Assembly: GCA_963693085.1 (NCBI GenBank)
Contig: OY856411.1
Coordinates: 117,825,267 to 117,889,266 of the forward strand
Reading direction: 5' to 3'
DNA length: 64,000 nucleotides
Source: Alisma plantago-aquatica
Lineage: Eukaryota > Streptophyta > Magnoliopsida > Alismatales > Alismataceae
Below are positions 11,571-23,800 of this stretch, in pieces. The translations under genes were made by a program, and so were the position numbers. The first letter of the stretch is position 1; every line of letters begins with the position of its first letter. The notes under the pieces were generated by a model that worked only from the letters and a program-made list of their open reading frames with translations, searched no databases and was not told where the DNA came from.

Positions 11571-12029
11571 TCTGGAATCTTTCCCAAGCTTCGAGTAAGG
11601 GCTCATTTTCTTTTTGTATGAAGGATGTGATGCATCTCCTCATCTGAGTTAGCTTGGAGATTGGGTAGAACTTCTTTAGGAATTTATTCTTCACCACTGT
11701 CATGGTCACTAGCTCGGGGTTGGACATGTACCACTCCTTGGCTTTTTCTTTTAGGGAGAAAGGGAAAATGGTTCTTCTAATGGAGTCATCAGTGGTTGCA
11801 GGCGTGGGAAAAGTGGAGCAGGTCTCTAGAAAAGCATCAATGTGTTGGTATGGATTCTTATTCTCCATCCCTTATAAAGTGGTAAGAGTCCAAGAAGGGC
11901 TCGTGGGATGGAAAATTGTTGACCCAACATTTGGTCAACAAGGGTGGAAATGGGTGAGGTGTAGTTCCTTGGAGTGAAGTAATCATGGAGGGGGCAATTG
12001 GGTTGTGGTTCTTCCTCTCTATCTCTCAT
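11571..12029 (-). pseudogene. Gag N-terminal part of element C
   Basis: The minus strand opens at 12029 with a gag leader (CPLHDYFTPRNYTSPISTLV), shifts frame near 11870 and continues as MENKNPYQHIDAFLETC, FPFSLKEKAKEWYMSNPEL, NKFLKKFYPISKLTQMRRCI and EAWERFQ. This is the retrotransposon-gag domain. It closely matches F gag (31199-31893), so C and F are one family. The frame is cut at about 11571 by the LTR of element B. The primer site and LTR follow at higher coordinates. Confidence 0.8.
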
Positions 12030-12282
12030 TTTAGTTGTTGGGTGTTGTTTACGACGGTGCTAGAGTCTTCTTCTACCTAATTCAGAGTCGAAGGGAACCA
12101 AGGCAGTAGAAGTCAAACATCTTCCAGTCATGTACAAATGTCACCAGTACAATACACAAACAAACAACAAGAGCCAATTTAGAAGGCAAGTATACAAATA
12201 TAAACAAATAATAAAGAATAGCAATGGTGAGGGCACTGGGAAAAGCTAAGATACTCTAACTAGCTAGGTCAAGCGCCTCTAC

Positions 12283-12300
12283 TCCCCGATAACGATACCA
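12283..12300 (-). other. Primer binding site, element C
   Basis: Minus strand TGGTATCGTTATCGGGGA, three transitions away from the Athila tRNA-Asp primer site. The LTR begins 7 nt away at 12308. Confidence 0.7.
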
Positions 12301-13956
12301 GAAATCTTGGTGTGATTCTCAAACACACACCCAAACCAATTGAATCTTGATCGGAAGCACACCCAAGGAAAACACACGGGGATTTTTCAAATTTATAAAG
12401 AGACCTAGTCTAACACACTCACTTAGACTATTGGCACTTCACCTGCAAGTGTATGAGATTGTGTTGTAGTATAGACAAGTGGCAAGAAAAGGATCGATCC
12501 ACATGGAGAGAGGGGGCACGAGAGCTAGGCTAGGGTGAACTATGTTCCTAAAGCGGAGTGTAGGGTTTTTAGGGTTTGTTGGTGATTTTGATTGATTACT
12601 TTAATGTTGCAAGCAATTGAAAGAAAGAAAGTGAACTAGGCTGATAGAAACATTAAGTTAAACTAAATAAGCTAAGTATAATTAACAAACAATATAACTA
12701 ACTAAACAAGAGCAAGTAACTATAAGTAAGTCACTCTAAGGAAGCAATTTAAGCATTATAGCAATTCAATACCGAGACTACTACTATCAACATTAAGCAA
12801 GCACAAAGATGAACTGACTAGCCTAGCAAAGATTAACTAACAAGAGTTAAGCAATCTAAAGAGCAATTAAGACAAGCAACTACACTAGGATAAGCAAGCT
12901 AAGCAAACAAGATGGGTTTTAAGACAAGTATGGGAAGAGTAAGCCATTTGGGGGAATGCCACAAAAATTCAAGTTGGGGGTTGATGTAAATGCAAAGTCC
13001 TATATTTTTGTTCTAGATTTCCAAACTAAACAATATAGTCAAATGCAATGAAATGACCCTAGATTATTGGTTGGTTATGGATAGAGTAGAGTGTAGGAGG
13101 GTAACTACAACCTTTTTCAACCCGTATCTAGCCTTATGAGGCTCAATTGGACCAAAGTCTATGTGGTATTTCTATTAGATTCAACTAATCTAGGTTTCTA
13201 GGGTAAGGATTATTGGGGAAATTGAGAGCCAAGGGTTAAAAGGAAGAGTAGAGATGATGTTATTTCACCTCATGTTACTCACCATCTAGCTTTTAGAAAA
13301 CTCTGGACAATTGCACTAATCACTCTTACACTAGCTACTTAGATCTCACACATAGTTGTAGGAGAAGAGACATGTATGCAAGAAGATAGGGTGCTAGCTA
13401 GGGATCTACTAGTTGGGCCTAGAGAAAATCCTAAGATAGACACATACAAATCATTTTCCCCTAGAATCCAAGTTTTTTCAAGCATCACACAACAAGCAAT
13501 CCACGTTTAGAAGCATAAATCATAAGTAGAATAATGGGAAATGAGATGGAAATAAGAGACAGACATCATAAAATGAAATTATGTTCATGACAAGTTACAT
13601 TCCCCCAATATGGTATCAAAGTGACATTTTATCCCCCAAACAGCCCACCAAGGGGCCTTAGCTAGACATAATCAAACAAAAGATCATAAATGAGAGAAGA
13701 AAGAGGTAGAAGGCCATGGTAGCTCATGGAAGATCCTCCTTCTTCACCTCCTTATTGTAGAAAATGAAGCACTTCCCTCTAAGGTCGAAAATGGCATGAA
13801 TGGATATGGTTTGGTGGTGAAAACCCTATAAAACTAGTGTTTTTGGGTGGAAATGAGGTGGAAATGTCAGGAGGAAGGTAGGCGGAGCTCTTGAATGCAA
13901 GGAGGGGTGGCGATGAATGATAGAGGTAGCTAACCTAGTGTTGTGGAAGCCACCTT

Positions 13957-13967
13957 TGTATATATAG
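13957..13967 (-). promoter_or_regulatory. TATA box of C/D LTR
   Basis: Minus strand CCTATATATAC, in the same position relative to the motif array as in the F LTR (42629-42638). Confidence 0.6.
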
Positions 13968-14029
13968 GTGGTAGGGGAAGCACTAGGGTAAGTGGGGTAG
14001 TATTGGAAATTTAGTACACAAAGCAGTAG

Positions 14030-14465
14030 GGATTAGGTGGCAGTGTGGCTGTGCTGGGTAGAACGGTCGTGGTGGTTGAGGTATAGCATGACTGTGGTGG
14101 AAGGGAACAACTGTGTTGGGAAGTGGAAATAGTCAGGTTGGAGGTGGTGAAATGAAGGTTGGTAGCACGACTTTGTTGGGTAGCACGACCATGGTGGAAG
14201 CTAAGTAGCACTTGTGTGTTGGGTAGCACAGTCGTGGTGGGTGAATTGGAATGAAGGTCGTTCTCTTCACCACACCCATTCTGATCTTCGGCAACACGAC
14301 TGTGCTGGCTAGCACAACTGTTCTAGTGGCTTCTTGGCACAATCGTGCTGGATAGCACAACCGTTCTGGGCATGTTGTTGTAGTATGTTGATATTTTCAT
14401 TTACTCTGTGATTTTGGCATTAGTGAGCACGACCGCTCCTTGGTAGAACGGCCATGCTGGAATCT
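14030..14465. repeat. AGCACGACCGTGCTG-type motif array, U3 of C/D LTR
   Basis: About fifteen degenerate copies of GCACGACTGTGCTGG and GAACGGTCGTGGTGG words at 15-40-bp spacing upstream of the minus-strand TATA box. Chance open frames here (14011-14360) are Thr/Ser/Pro-rich and not real. Confidence 0.6.
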
Positions 14466-14752
14466 TTAGTAGCACTTTGCACTAAATTCTTTGAGATCCA
14501 TGGACTTCTTTGCTTAGGTGGATTATTGTCCACCAAGGGTAGGTTGGGGAAGCTTTGGGGTCGTCTTTTGACCCCTCTATCTCACTCTACATCCAAACCT
14601 AGTCCAAGTACCTGAAAAACATACAAAGAATGTCCATAAGTGTGTTCGATAGAAATATGCATATTGAGGGAATTAACTTGCATTCTAACATGTTTAGATG
14701 TGATTGAGATGCAAAAAAACACAAGATGGAGCCCTAAAATAGGGTTGCATCG

Positions 14753-14766
14753 CCACCCCAAACTCA
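14753..14766 (-). other. Polypurine tract of element D
   Basis: Minus strand GAGTTTGGGGTGGC lies directly upstream of the LTR edge. It is the expected plus-strand primer for an element whose body lies to the right. Confidence 0.6.
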
Positions 14767-16599
14767 AAACATACTTATCCTCAAGTATACTCCAACTTAA
14801 TCTCTTTTTCAATTCATTTAAGGGATACATGGAAAATGCAACCATTATGGTGTTTGTTGGCTAAAATAAGTTCACATGAGGAATTAGGCACGCAATTCAC
14901 TACTCTATATTCATTTTTAGTTTTTTTTTTAGTTTGAATCAAGCACAAAGCACAAGAACTTATAATATGGGATACCATTCACATATTCAAGTGATGCAAC
15001 TTTCATAAAGCTCTAGGTAGACTGTTTCGTGCATGGGATACATTCAAATGATTAGGATTACTGTTTCACTTGTTAGATATACCTCATACACTTCATTTCA
15101 CTACTCAATACCCACTTGGCTTGTGTAGGGGAATGAGTATAGTTGATTTACACTAGCCCTACTAGGCATAAAAAGAGAAGAAAGAGTAATGAAGGGAAGT
15201 GGAGTGTTATTATATAGAGCACTCTTTTCTTTTCTTTTCTTGAGAGGCTATACATAGAGCCAATCTTTTATTTCTTTTATTTCTTTTTCTTTTTCTTTGC
15301 ACCATGTGTAAGGAGGGCATATGATGACAAGAGTGAAGCGGGGAGGTAAAGACATGGTCACCTCAAACGTTTGGGGTGGCCAAGGCTAATACGTGCACTT
15401 TGGCATCCTTTCATGAGACGGAGAGGTAAGAAGATGGTGGAAGAAATGTTAGGTCAAAGAGGGGTCAGTTATAGTGGAAATTCATGTATAACCTCACTCA
15501 AGCAAGTTAGTCTATGTAACATTCAACAATCAAAAAATCCATGCATAAAATGAACAGTATGGTAGATTGCATCCTTTTCATATAGAATAAATAAACCCAA
15601 ACGTTCGAGACTTGCAAGAATTTCCCTTTTATTTAGAAAAACTAATTATTTGAAGAGGCTTGGAGCACATGCAAAATTCCTACATAGGACTCATTATAGC
15701 CAAAAAATCAAAAGCAGGTTGCATTATGCAAAAGATTTAATCATTCTCATCATCACATATAGAGATTCAGTTGAAACACACTATTGAGCAAGAACATTCA
15801 AGTCCGGGCAAAATTTGGCCAAAATGGTGCCAGTTTGCACTCAATCACATGCAACCTACTTTAGGAAAAATACAACATAAAACAAGTAAATCCTAGCTAA
15901 AACACACAAAATTACCAAAAACTACATGAAAATGCAATGCATGAGGTGGAATGGCAAAAAGAGCAATCTTTTTGAAAAATTAAAAATGCATGAAAAATAA
16001 CTACATGTATGCATGAATGCAAGCAACACACAAAGTCAGTATAGACTAGTATAAGGGTTAGTTAAACTGTTTGATTATCTCAGCAAAAATGTAGAACAAG
16101 GAATATAGATGCAAATGGGGTAGAGGAAGAGCTTACCGCACTACCACCCCAAACTTTTAAATCATGATATCCTCGGTATGAAATAGAAGTTTAGAATAGT
16201 AGGGTATAGGGTATGGAGTAGACAACCACCAAGATATGGAGTGACCACTGTAGCAATAGGTGATAAGGGAAATTCTACCACGGTTGTTATGTGCAAAATG
16301 GTCGTTCTGAATTGCAATCAACACGGCCATGCTCCACATAGTATGACCGTTCTGGACTTCTTCCTATAGCTTTTTCACTAATCTTCATTTTTCATTTTAG
16401 TTTTGGTCTTCTCCTTGGCTAGCTCTTTCCTGCATCATTTTTTTCTCCATGGTACATGCTCGAACACAATTCGCAAATAGAAAAACTATCAAGTACAGTG
16501 TGTGTGTTTTTTTTTTTTGGAAAAACTAAAGTGTAATAAAAACAAGGAAGTTTTGATGATCTCAAACCACGTGAGTTTCCTCCCATTAGCATTGAGTTT
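14767..16599 (-). other. 3' non-coding part of element D
   Basis: No gene. It contains a pyrimidine-rich tract (TTTTC/TTTCT repeats, 15222-15299), a second GTTTGGGGTGG-type purine run on the minus strand (about 16143-16157), a short cluster of ACGGTCGT-type motifs (16255-16350), a T13 run (16508-16520) and the block near 15805 shared with element B. On the top strand CACGTGAGTTTCCTCCCATT (16568-16587) begins the post-protease block also found in F (29111 onward). Confidence 0.55.
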
Positions 16600-18640
16600 A
16601 GAGCCTTCACCCGGGCTTAAAGTTCCTCTTCCAGTCATATGGCCTCAATAAATGTGCTCCCATCAATATCACCAAGGATTCTCTTAAAGGCCTTCAAAAC
16701 ATGGTCTTCTTCTTCACGTTGGGTCTAAATGATTTTTCTTTCCAATTCTATTTCATCTGTCTCATCATCTGCATAGAAGTAGATGTCCTCATCATTCAAC
16801 AAATCTTGTCATTTTTTGGTGTTGAACATGAATATATCTATCTACTTGCTTAGGTAAGTAACTCTCAATGTTCGAGCACGTACTTTGATCTTTGCATCAA
16901 CTGTGGCCAGAAAGGGTCTTCCTAGAATGATGTATATTCTTTCATCCTTTGGCACCATATCTAATACAAGAAAATCAAATAGGTATGTAGTTCGTACTTT
17001 CGTATCCACCACTACTAGCTGATCACATAATATGCCTATGGGTATTTTTCATGATCCATCAGCCAGAAAGAGAATGCAGTCAACTTCTTCCATCCTTCCC
17101 AATCTAAGATTTACATAAATGCTATAAGGTATGATGCTTATGCTTGATCCCAGATCTAGTAGAGCGTGCTAAATGAGATGAGATTTAATATGGAAAGGTA
17201 TAAGAGGAAGGCCCAGATATCTTCTCTTTTGGGGTGGAGGATATTCTAGAATGAAGCTTGTTTTCTCTTTCAGTCAGATTTCTTTGGGTGTCATTCCCCT
17301 TACTTACTTTCTCCTACTGGTGTAAGCATCCCTAAACCAAGACATGAGAGTTGTGATGTTTGTCCTCTCTTTCTTCAAGGTCCCTAAAATATTCATGATA
17401 CAATCGTGTTTCTCTTAGAGGAAGGGGTCTTCTAAAGCATCATGGAAATGTTGACCACTTGCATCAACATCTTCTGCAGAGAGTTGTGGACCTTGGATCA
17501 CATGATGGTGATTCTTGTACCATGGGGTGGATCTTTGTCTATCATGAACTCCCCATGGAATGGCACATCACTTATTATCTCTTTCAAAAAGGATGGGACG
17601 GTAAAACTTTGGTTACCCATGGCACCTCCACAGAATGTTGAGGTAGCAAATTCTTCCTTTTCAAACACAGATAGAACTCGCGGGGGTGTATCCCCAAGCG
17701 AAGGTGAAACATTAGGAGTTATCTTCTCAAAAAAAGGTGGGACACCTAGCATTACTTTCTCGAGAAATGATGGGGGTATTTGTGAAATCTTCTCATAGGA
17801 GGATAGTGTAGTAATCACTTTGGTGCACTTGGAACCTTCCAACAGAAATGGGGCAACAAAATTTGTGATTCTCTCAGCATCTCCACAAGACTTTTCTAGC
17901 AATGGATCTTCATCACAAACCTTGATCACCTTATCTTCCCTTTCCACGAATTCTTGAACAACCTTCTTCCCCCATATGACGGACACCATATTCACTTGCT
18001 TATGGGAAGAAGGGGAAGCTCGTGAGGATGATAGTGGAGGTGGTGGTGGTCTTTGGTGAGGGGGATTTGGGTTTTGGAGAATGAAAGTTGGTTGTTGCGG
18101 AAGTGGTTGTTGTGGTTGTTGTGGAGGGGGTTGATATTGAGGAGGAGGTTGTTGGTAGGATTGTGGTGGAGGTGGAGTGTAATGGTAGTTGGATGGGGTT
18201 TGCGGAGGTGGAGGGGCATAGGGATTAGGATGACCTTGGTATTGTTGAAGAGTGGGTACTTGGCTTTGTGGTGGGATATAAGCACCTTGAGGATTGCTCA
18301 TATAACCAACATCATTATTCAGATTGGCCATGGGTTGGGAAGGGAGTCTTATTTACTCACGGAGGGTAAGTGAAAGAGAGATTTGATCTAGTCTTTGCTC
18401 AAGAGGACTCATTTTCCCATGGGATGACATGCCCCTCTTCACTTCATACAAGTTTCTCAAGCTTCCTAGGACTTCATCTTTGAACGTTAAACTATTTCTT
18501 AGCCCTTGATGTTGTCTTGATTGCCGTTGCCCATCTTCACATTGTTTCTTTAAAGATAAATTTGGGTGATTCCTCCATTCTGGGTTGTAATAATTTGACA
18601 TTGACCCTTGATGATTGTAGTTGCCAAGTGTATGAATCTG
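16600..18640 (-). pseudogene. Gag C-terminal region and protease of element D
   Basis: Minus strand from 18640: PEWRNHPNLSLKK, then a coiled stretch ending LEQRLDQISLSLTLRE (18353-18601), then a 277-residue open frame (17498-18331). That frame begins MANLNNDVGYMSNPQGAY, continues through a Pro/Gln-rich tract (about residues 20-110) and an acidic tail. Stops and frameshifts precede an aspartic protease segment with LLDLGSSISIIPYSIYV (about 17130-17170), where D-L-G-S replaces the usual D-[ST]-G-[AS], followed by an LGRPFL-like region near 16920. No RT or integrase follows: it goes straight to 3' non-coding sequence, as in F. The right end breaks off at about 18640, losing the N-terminal gag, primer site and 5' LTR. 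Non-autonomous gag-protease element. Confidence 0.75.
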
Positions 18641-19538
18641 ATTTCATTCAATGCAAAGTGTTTCATGTATTCAAACTGCAAAGATGAGCATATTGTGACC
18701 CTCATTGAGTAAGGATGCTTTTGCTTAGTGATAATTGCATGTTGTGAAAAATGGGGTGTATAATGTCTATCATGATGTTGTGATCGACATCTGTCAAGTT
18801 TTTCTACATCCAACCATGGATGTCCCTACTCTTGTAGCACATGCCTTGTTGTCCACCATGTGACTATCTTTGTGAGCTATAGCTCTCATATTCTGACCGA
18901 GAAGGTGCCTGACACCTTGATTTCTAATTATGTGAACGAGATCTGAGCTTTGAATCCTGTAATCATTCTTTTTTTGTCTCTCTATTCTTGGTCTTCGATT
19001 TGAGTACGATGAATCAAGGCTTGGTTTCTAGATTTTCCCTTGTGGGATTAATTTTATATACCAAGTTATCATGCATATTTTTAGGTTTTTACACACCCTT
19101 ATCCCTATGCCACACACATTGGTTAAGTGGGCCTCAGTACCAGTTTGTCAGTGCCCTATTGGGCCAGCTAGGAAGGGCCTTGTTGATGGATACTTTGAGT
19201 CATTGATTCCATACTTTGAGAATTCGTAACAAATTATATTTTGATACAAAAAAATATGCAAAATTTCTTGTTGTAAAGATAAAAACACGAGGAACATTCC
19301 TAATATGTTTTGAAGCATGTTTTGATTTATTGTTTCGTTATTTCATCCTAGAACCATGAAACCCTAGAAACTAAGGTGAATATATTCTTAAGGAATGATT
19401 ATCAAACGAACATGATAATTAGGGTTCATCAACCTAGAGAATGTGATTAGGGTTTCTTCGAACTAGAAAGAACAACTAGGATCTACTATCAGAGAGAGGT
19501 AAGTGGTTCATGCACTTCGAACATAAGTATTGATTAAT

Positions 19539-19539
<1 letters not shown>

Positions 19540-19624
<85 letters not shown>
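19540..19624. repeat. Compound microsatellite (AT)n(GT)n
   Basis: An (AT) run of about 56 bp passes into a (GT) run of about 28 bp. Confidence 0.95.
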
Positions 19625-19626
<2 letters not shown>

Positions 19627-19988
19627 AATGCACATGAAATCATATGCATGTATTATCTATTGTTCATTCTCTTATTAAGATAAATGTCCGCAAATCTATA
19701 GTGAATTGAATGTCATGTTTTTTGGTCAATATTATTGTATCACTTCTCATGCGCATTAAGAGTAAAGTTAAGAATAGGATCAAAGAACAAGTTAAGAGTC
19801 TTCAAGAAAAAGGGAATGACAAAAGATAACTTATATAAGATCCTCGCTAAGTGGCTCCTCAGAGGAAACTAAGAGGCACTTAGGTACATAAGAGAAGAGG
19901 TGCTTCAGTGCAAACCCAAGGATTTTTATATAGGTCAAGATGCAACAAATGATCTAAAAGTAAATGTGTCTTTTCTTTAATGTTTAAT

Positions 19989-20235
19989 ATTTTTTTTGGT
20001 CGGTAAAAAGTCATGTTGCTATTAATTGAAACCAAACTTTAGGTACAGATATTTGCGCCCCTACAAAACTGGGATGATAAACATCCCAAACAAACCTAGA
20101 GAGTCTAGAAATGGACCTCCTGAAAGACCAAGAAAAAAGAGAAAACACAGACAACCAGCAACCAACTGACAGTAGCCGACAACTGAAGAGGTCAGCAACC
20201 ATGCCACCAACACTGATCACTAGCATTATGCACAC
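19989..20235 (-). mobile_element. 5'-truncated LINE stub with 14-bp target duplication
   Basis: A 247-bp insert starting with a poly-T run on the top strand (poly-A on minus) and flanked by perfect 14-bp repeats CTTTAATGTTTAAT (19975-19988 and 20236-20249). Its minus-strand frame ends FVGAQISVPKVWFQLIAT, a tail typical of plant LINE 3' ends, followed by the poly-A. This is a normal product of target-primed reverse transcription stopped early. Confidence 0.85.
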
Positions 20236-20707
20236 CTTTAATGTTTAATGTTTAAAGTTTATTTTCATTGTACATGTTCTCTTTTAAATATAATATGTTT
20301 ACTTCCACTTACAAACTTTTTGATGCATGGCTAGGGGCACAATGACCACATGCAAGGAGAAAGCATAGAGGAGTAGAGCCATCTGGTGTGTAAGAACTAG
20401 CATGAGCGTCTTCAGAAGAAAGGACCTAGTGGGGTGTCATCTATAGCTAGTTTATATTCTTTTCTTGTTTATGAGAAAACATGCCATGTTCAAGTGTGAA
20501 ACTTGTTGAATTTAGTTTCTATCAGGTGGACTTTATTAAAAGTTTAAGAATGAGAATTATTATTTTTATTATGTGATGGTTCATTTAAACTCTAATTTTA
20601 TGCAATGAATATCATTTTTGTGACATCCCAATAAGAATTTATGCTTCCGCTCAGTGATATACATGTTTTAGAAAATTGGGGTGTTATAGTTTTACTCTAT
20701 ACAAGAT

Positions 20708-20818
20708 CGACATGCATTTTTTATTTGATTATGATTAGAAAATTTATTAAAAGGCAACAACTTCATCCTTACTGCTTATCTTCTATAAATGAACTACTTC
20801 ATACTCTATGGTAGTCTT
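20708..20818. other. Short spacer before element G
   Basis: AT-rich, no feature. Its last five bases (GTCTT, 20814-20818) are the candidate left target duplication of element G. Confidence 0.4.
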
Positions 20819-23800
20819 TGTAAGGAGTGGGATCCCAGAGGTGAAACACTCCCTACTAAAAATTTGAACAATAGAACCTCTAGTCCAAACACACAAAAAG
20901 GTATGATGGAGTGGGTGTAAAATTTTCAAATATTATTAATGGTATTCAAAACAACCAAAGTGTAGCAGCGGAATAAAAACATTGACTATATTCAATTTCT
21001 CATTAGGTTACAATAGAACATCATAATCTCCCACAAAGGGTTTACATTTATGATACAACATAAGGATCCAAGATAGAGGGATGTCTAAACCATAGCAACT
21101 TTATCTCCAAGCTTTAAACTCCTTAAGCTAAGTCCATAACTTTATGCCATGTCCTCCATATCCTTCACCTAGGGTTGGAAGCATACCCCAGCAAGAAGAG
21201 AAAAATAGAAGGCACCAACAAAGGTTGGTATGTGCATACTAAAAAGTAAAATTGAGCAATATAATTGGAATAAGGGACATCAAAAAAGTGAACTCCCCAT
21301 AGAAAAGAAAAGTACCACCCAAGTGGGTATCAAGAGAATAGAATTACAATAAAGAAGATACTTACCATAAAGCAAAATAAAAAGATTGTGCCATATATAC
21401 ATCCACTACCATGGTGGGAAATGAAGCACATATTAAGAAAGTATGGCACACACCCCACAATCATCATCAATAACCTGCATGCATGTGAGATAAGCATAGC
21501 CCTAGAACAATATAAATACATAGGCGGTCAAGCCTCACAAACTTGAAACCTAATAGAGATGGCGTACTGCCACTCCCAATATAAAAGTGGGCCAAACATC
21601 ACAAATTTGAAACCCAGGTATGGGGCCACCTCCATCCCAAAAGAGCATACTGCTCAAGCAGGAATTTACACATTTGCCCATAAACAAAACTAATGCAATT
21701 ACACTACTCTAGTGCTACTGAATCACATAGCATGTTTAATGTAGAGGCAAGTAAAAAGTATAGTCATATTAAATAAAAGTTTCCATTATACTAATGGACA
21801 ACATAAACATCCACCTCACAAGTGGACAGACATCACATGCCACCAAATAAGCATCCACCTCAAAGTGGGCACATATCACCAAGTAAGTCCAACATGCACC
21901 AAGGCAAAAGAAAAGAGCCCAACAGAATATCCATGATCACAAGACTAATAACAAATAAGATAGTTCACATGAACCATGCTTTCCAAAAGAAAAGAACAAA
22001 ATAGGTTAATTGCTCAAAATAGGTGAATTGTATATAGGCTAATGTCCATAGGACCAAGAGAAAGAACAAAATAGGTGAATTGCTCAAAAAGAATAATAGG
22101 GGATGCAAACATACATAAAGATAGAAGAATTAGAAATTTCTCAATATAGAAATAATGTGGGATGCAAGCATATGTCTCTTCATATTCTAACAGTCCAAGA
22201 TCACTCCTAGATCCAAATCTATGTCTCCAAAGAACCTATTAACCATGTATGTGACATTAGGGTTAGACTTACATTGATTTCACAGACCCTAAAAATTGCT
22301 TTTTAAATATTAGTGAATTAGGTTATCAAAACCATGTCATGTTTTAGGTTATATTATTTGAAGCCCAAAACATATTTTATTATATTTTTCTGACTTATAT
22401 AAATTTAGTTATGAATTTTGCAATATATTATCTATTTAAATTAATTCATTAAAATTAATTATTATCAAACATTAGATTCAGATGACAAAACCAATACCAT
22501 AAGAAAGCCCATATTTTTTTGAATACAATGACTATTTTCCATATTTTTCTTGTCAGTGAGTGAAGTATTATGAATTTTGCAAGATTTGACAAATCATAAA
22601 ATTCCACGTGGCATAAACTTAAGAAAGAGGAAAAGAGAGGGAGAGAGTGAGCCGCACATATGAGTTGGCCCAATCAGGGCTGGCTAACTCGATGACCACT
22701 CAAACACATCAGTGAGGCACAAGCGCATAGAGAAACAATAAAGCCATGTGAAATTACCAACATACCCCTAACTAAAAAACAAACAAGAAGGGGAAACGAG
22801 AGGGCATAATAGGAAGATCATCCTAGCAATGTTCTTCATCGAGTGGAACTAAAAGTGAAGAAACTTGGAGTCTAAGCCCCTGATCAATCAAGATCTCAGT
22901 GAAGAATCCATGGGAACTAGAGATGTCTTCGAGTACCTCAGATAAACCCGAACTCAACGAGCCCAAGAACAACCTACACTAACCACCAAAGCCCCAAGAC
23001 AACCTTCCACCATGCCCGGAATAGAGGCCATAACAGCCCACGTGAAAAATCGATTTCTCAGCGAATAAAGAATGCAAGAACATCTGTCAAAGAAACACAA
23101 AGTCAACACATGATTCTCAGGTTCGAAGGCCACTGGATGACCAAAGGAATAGAACGCTGGTGATGTGTAAAAACATGACTATAGGACCCAATGACTGGGA
23201 AATTGTCAGAGCAAACGGTCGAAACAGAGCTACAATACGATGTGTGCGGATGCTTATCAAAGAGTTGATTATCCTAAAGGTGGTTGAGGAGGCTGGTTCA
23301 AGCAAAGTGCTCACCGGAGACAGCACGAGTAGGTCCTCGAGATCAGGTGTGGCAATGGCCCAATTGAGGGAAAAGGAGATGAAGAGAGGGTTCGAGGAGC
23401 ATTTATGAGCAACCGCATGAGGAGGAGAAGCAGCGAGGACTCATCTGCAAAAAACTACAAAGAGAAGTGAAAAATTACTGAGAGAAGCAAGTTGGGTGTT
23501 TTCTATTTATAGAGTGCCAGGGCTCGAGCAAGGGATCAATCCGTTCAGAATCAAAAAAGGAAACTGATGAAAGAAAAATCATGGAAAATGATTGAGAGAC
23601 GAGGATGCTAGAAGGAAAAGAAATATGGATGTTACTGTATAAGGCAGGTCACTCTCCTACTCAAGGTAGGAGATGACGCCACATCTGTTGGATTGAAAAA
23701 TTGACGGCCCCGATCGGGCATATAATCAGAATAGGAAACCAAGGCGTGACAAAATCAATATAATTTAATAAAGTGATATTGCATTAGATTCCTTTTTCTA

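Larger units (their letters stand above)
12308..14752 (-). mobile_element. LTR shared by elements C (as 5' LTR) and D (as 3' LTR)
   Basis: 2445 bp, top strand TGGTGTGATTC ... AGGGTTGCATCG, the last base changed from A (minus start CG for TG). The left side has the primer site and gag of C; the right side has the polypurine tract and 3' non-coding part of D. Alignment with the F LTR is clear at both ends and in the middle (AACAGCCCACCA near 13636). Promoter: TATA at 13957-13967 with a motif array upstream. One LTR serving two interiors is what recombination between LTRs of tandem copies leaves behind. Confidence 0.75.
18650..20707 (+). mobile_element. Chromovirus-type LTR remnant (plus strand)
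   Basis: The right end reads GAAAATTGGGGTGTTATA, the usual 3' terminus of Tekay/Del-type LTRs. It is preceded by TGTGACATCCC and by transcribed-region blocks common in that lineage (GAGGTAAGTGGTTCATGCAC near 19497, GAGAAGAGGTGCTTCAGTGC near 19892). The left boundary is unclear: 18650-19300 has no recognised domain and may belong to something else. No primer site is visible after 20707, so the interior is gone. It hosts a microsatellite and a LINE stub. Confidence 0.55.

Noticed and set aside
14011..14360. Ser/Thr/Pro-rich minus-strand frames resembling a cell-wall protein
   Set aside because: They fall in the U3 motif array of the C/D LTR and are explained by repeats.
17442..17798. 118-residue plus-strand frame
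   Set aside because: Antisense to the long gag frame of element D; no domain, and the minus frame is the one conserved in F.
18053..18373. Trp/Arg-rich plus-strand frame
   Set aside because: Shadow of the proline/glutamine-rich gag tract on the minus strand.
18988..19206. 72-residue plus-strand frame
   Set aside because: No domain and no supporting start or context; kept only as part of the poorly defined LTR remnant.
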